From contig JAHEAD010000001.1 of the NCBI GenBank assembly GCA_019721075.1, positions 124,001-188,000 of the forward strand: a stretch of 64,000 bases of DNA, given 5' to 3'. This DNA comes from Candidatus Sysuiplasma jiujiangense (GTDB lineage Archaea > Thermoplasmatota > Thermoplasmata > Sysuiplasmatales > Sysuiplasmataceae). The notes below the pieces were generated by a model. That model was not told where the DNA came from. It saw only the letters and a program-made list of their open reading frames with translations, and did not search any database. Numbering within the stretch: the stretch's first letter is position 1; each line of letters opens with the position of its first letter. A program made the translations under genes and the position numbers. Shown piece after piece: positions 62,957 to 64,000 of the stretch.

Positions 62957-63883
62957 ATGGTTCGCGTTTTCACTTTGGGGATTTGCTCCGTTGACGAGTC
63001 TTCGGGGCTGGAACGACTCATTTCACTCATCAACGAGGAAACTCTTCCAGACAGCACTATAATCAGTGACATCGTGATTGTGGTTAGCGGTGATTCTGCC
63101 GATACTATCTCAGTCGCAATGAATGCCAAATCCAGATTCCAGAAAACGGTTATTGTTGAACATGAGAGGAAGGGAAAAGCAGATGCAATTAATCGGATAA
63201 TTGATGCCATGAAGGGGAAAAACCTTCTTCTGATTAATGCAGATGCTCTGCCGATGAAGGGTTCCATCGGATCAATAATGAAGGAATTTGCAGCTTCCAA
63301 TGTTGGGATGATGTGCGCAATGCCGGTGCCGGCTGATTCTGAATGCAGTTCTTTTGTCCGGGCATTATCAAGATTCACCTGGTCCCTTCACAATTCAACT
63401 ATGGAAACACTCCAGGACAGAGGCGGCATTATGCATCTCACCGACGAAATGATCGCAATAGCGGACAAGACCATAACTATGCTACCTGAAGGTACTGTGA
63501 ATGATGGAGCCTATCTCAGCACTTTGTGCCAGATTGGGGGAGAAAAGGTGTCGTATTCAAAAAGTGCCGTCGTTATGATTTCAATCCCCCGCACTGTTCA
63601 GGATTTCATTAAACAGCGAATCAGGATAATTTATGGTCACCTTCAAGTAAACAAATTGATTGGAGAATTTCCAGGAACCGCTGAGTTCGCAAGTTTGAAA
63701 AATCCCATGACTGGGGCCAGAATTCTTGTTGATTTTGCCAAGAGAAAACCACTTGAATCACTTCTTCTTCCGTCAGCCCTGTTTTTTGAATTTATTGCAA
63801 TAAAACACGCATTGAAAGAGATGAAGAGAAAGGAAAATCCACACAAAGTCTGGAAAAGGGTTTCAAGCGCCACTTGGAAGTGA
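62957..63883 (+). CDS. Family 2 glycosyltransferase
   Basis: About 308 aa. GT-A features: FTLGICSVDESSGLERLI start, nucleotide-sugar site VEHERKGKADAINRII, and the metal-binding DxD-like LLINADALPM. The segment RGGIMHLTDEMIAIADKTITMLPEGTVNDGAYLS agrees with the acceptor/catalytic region, and IPRTVQDFIKQRIRIIYGHLQV matches the Q-x-x-RW-like motif of processive or membrane GT2 enzymes. One hydrophobic segment near residue 270 (LLLPSALFFEFIAI). Probably glycan or lipid glycosylation. The next gene begins 4 nt later. Confidence 0.82.
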   Translation: MVRVFTLGICSVDESSGLERLISLINEETLPDSTIISDIVIVVSGDSADTISVAMNAKSRFQKTVIVEHERKGKADAINRIIDAMKGKNLLLINADALPMKGSIGSIMKEFAASNVGMMCAMPVPADSECSSFVRALSRFTWSLHNSTMETLQDRGGIMHLTDEMIAIADKTITMLPEGTVNDGAYLSTLCQIGGEKVSYSKSAVVMISIPRTVQDFIKQRIRIIYGHLQVNKLIGEFPGTAEFASLKNPMTGARILVDFAKRKPLESLLLPSALFFEFIAIKHALKEMKRKENPHKVWKRVSSATWK

Positions 63884-63887
63884 TAAA

Positions 63888-64000
63888 ATGACATCCGAGG
63901 CAACATTCAACCTTGAGCGGGCGAAGAATGAGGTTATGCAGGAACTGAAAAACTCGGCTTTTTGTGGATTCAGCTCAACAGTAGATTTTTTGCAGGAAAA
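63888..64000 (+). CDS. Start of an unknown protein (cut by the window)
   Basis: ATG 63888, 4 nt after the glycosyltransferase stop. The visible 37 codons begin MTSEATFNLERAKNEVMQEL and are helical and charged. Too little is visible for a family. Probably co-transcribed with the glycosyltransferase. Confidence 0.5.
   Translation, partial: MTSEATFNLERAKNEVMQELKNSAFCGFSSTVDFLQE

Overview
The window looks like chromosomal DNA of an archaeon. It has TATA boxes about 25-30 nt upstream of starts, leaderless or short-leader genes mixed with genes that have good Shine-Dalgarno sites, and archaeal protein families: the ADTH/DHQ-synthase-II entry to shikimate synthesis, GHMP shikimate kinase, CDC48/VAT ATPase, COG1395 and COG2150 regulators, UPF0201, eukaryal-type GlyRS and bat-like HTH_10 regulators. 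Family content favours a Thermoplasmatota-like lineage; this is inference, since no rRNA is present.

Layout. (1) <1-15.3 kb, minus strand: one tightly overlapping aromatic supraoperon running from aroA'/aroB' through the shikimate genes, chorismate synthase and chorismate mutase-prephenate dehydrogenase, then aspartate-semialdehyde dehydrogenase and aspartokinase, then trpE-G-D-C-F-B. Aspartate semialdehyde is a substrate of archaeal DHQ synthesis, so substrate supply and pathway share one transcript. A divergent ACT-domain regulator faces the operon across a 20-bp palindrome. (2) 15.9-30.9 kb: a mixed housekeeping block (DNA methyltransferase, broken HTH_10 regulator, carAB, CBS-domain protein, glyS, MBL hydrolase, amidase, GNAT, phosphoesterase). 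(3) 31.0-47.6 kb: a sulfur-oxidation island: sat-aprA-aprB-membrane subunit (minus); an Lrp regulator; dsrE2 (minus) and tusA (plus); then a ~9.7 kb operon shdrC1-B1-A-hyp-C2-B2, lbpA, dsrE-like, lipoate ligase, Mrp-like ATPase, a 67-aa protein and dsrE-F-H-like genes. A short palindromic motif (ACATTGTCA core) recurs in three of its promoter regions. (4) 47.6-64 kb: bacterial-type PEP carboxylase, a decayed segment with a transposase remnant, hsp20, a cdc48 operon, a CPBP protease, an isomerase/UPF0201 pair, a decayed IS66-type element, and a glycosyltransferase at the right end.

Inferred physiology of the island: sulfur is handed over by TusA/DsrE carriers, oxidised to sulfite by the lipoate-dependent sHdr complex, and sulfite is converted to sulfate by AprBA plus Sat with ATP recovery; electrons from APS formation may leave through the QmoC/HdrE-like membrane protein. 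PEP carboxylase beside the island would suit a carbon-fixing or anaplerotic need.

Quality notes. Several genes are interrupted by one-base differences (carB, cdc48, an HTH_10 regulator, the IS66 transposase), mostly in short homopolymers. Three others (tyrA, shdrA, a phosphoesterase) have no ATG/GTG/TTG upstream of their conserved N-terminus, only a CTG after a purine-rich stretch. These could be assembly indels, real frameshifts or non-canonical starts; raw reads would decide. I found no rRNA, tRNA, CRISPR array or replication origin.
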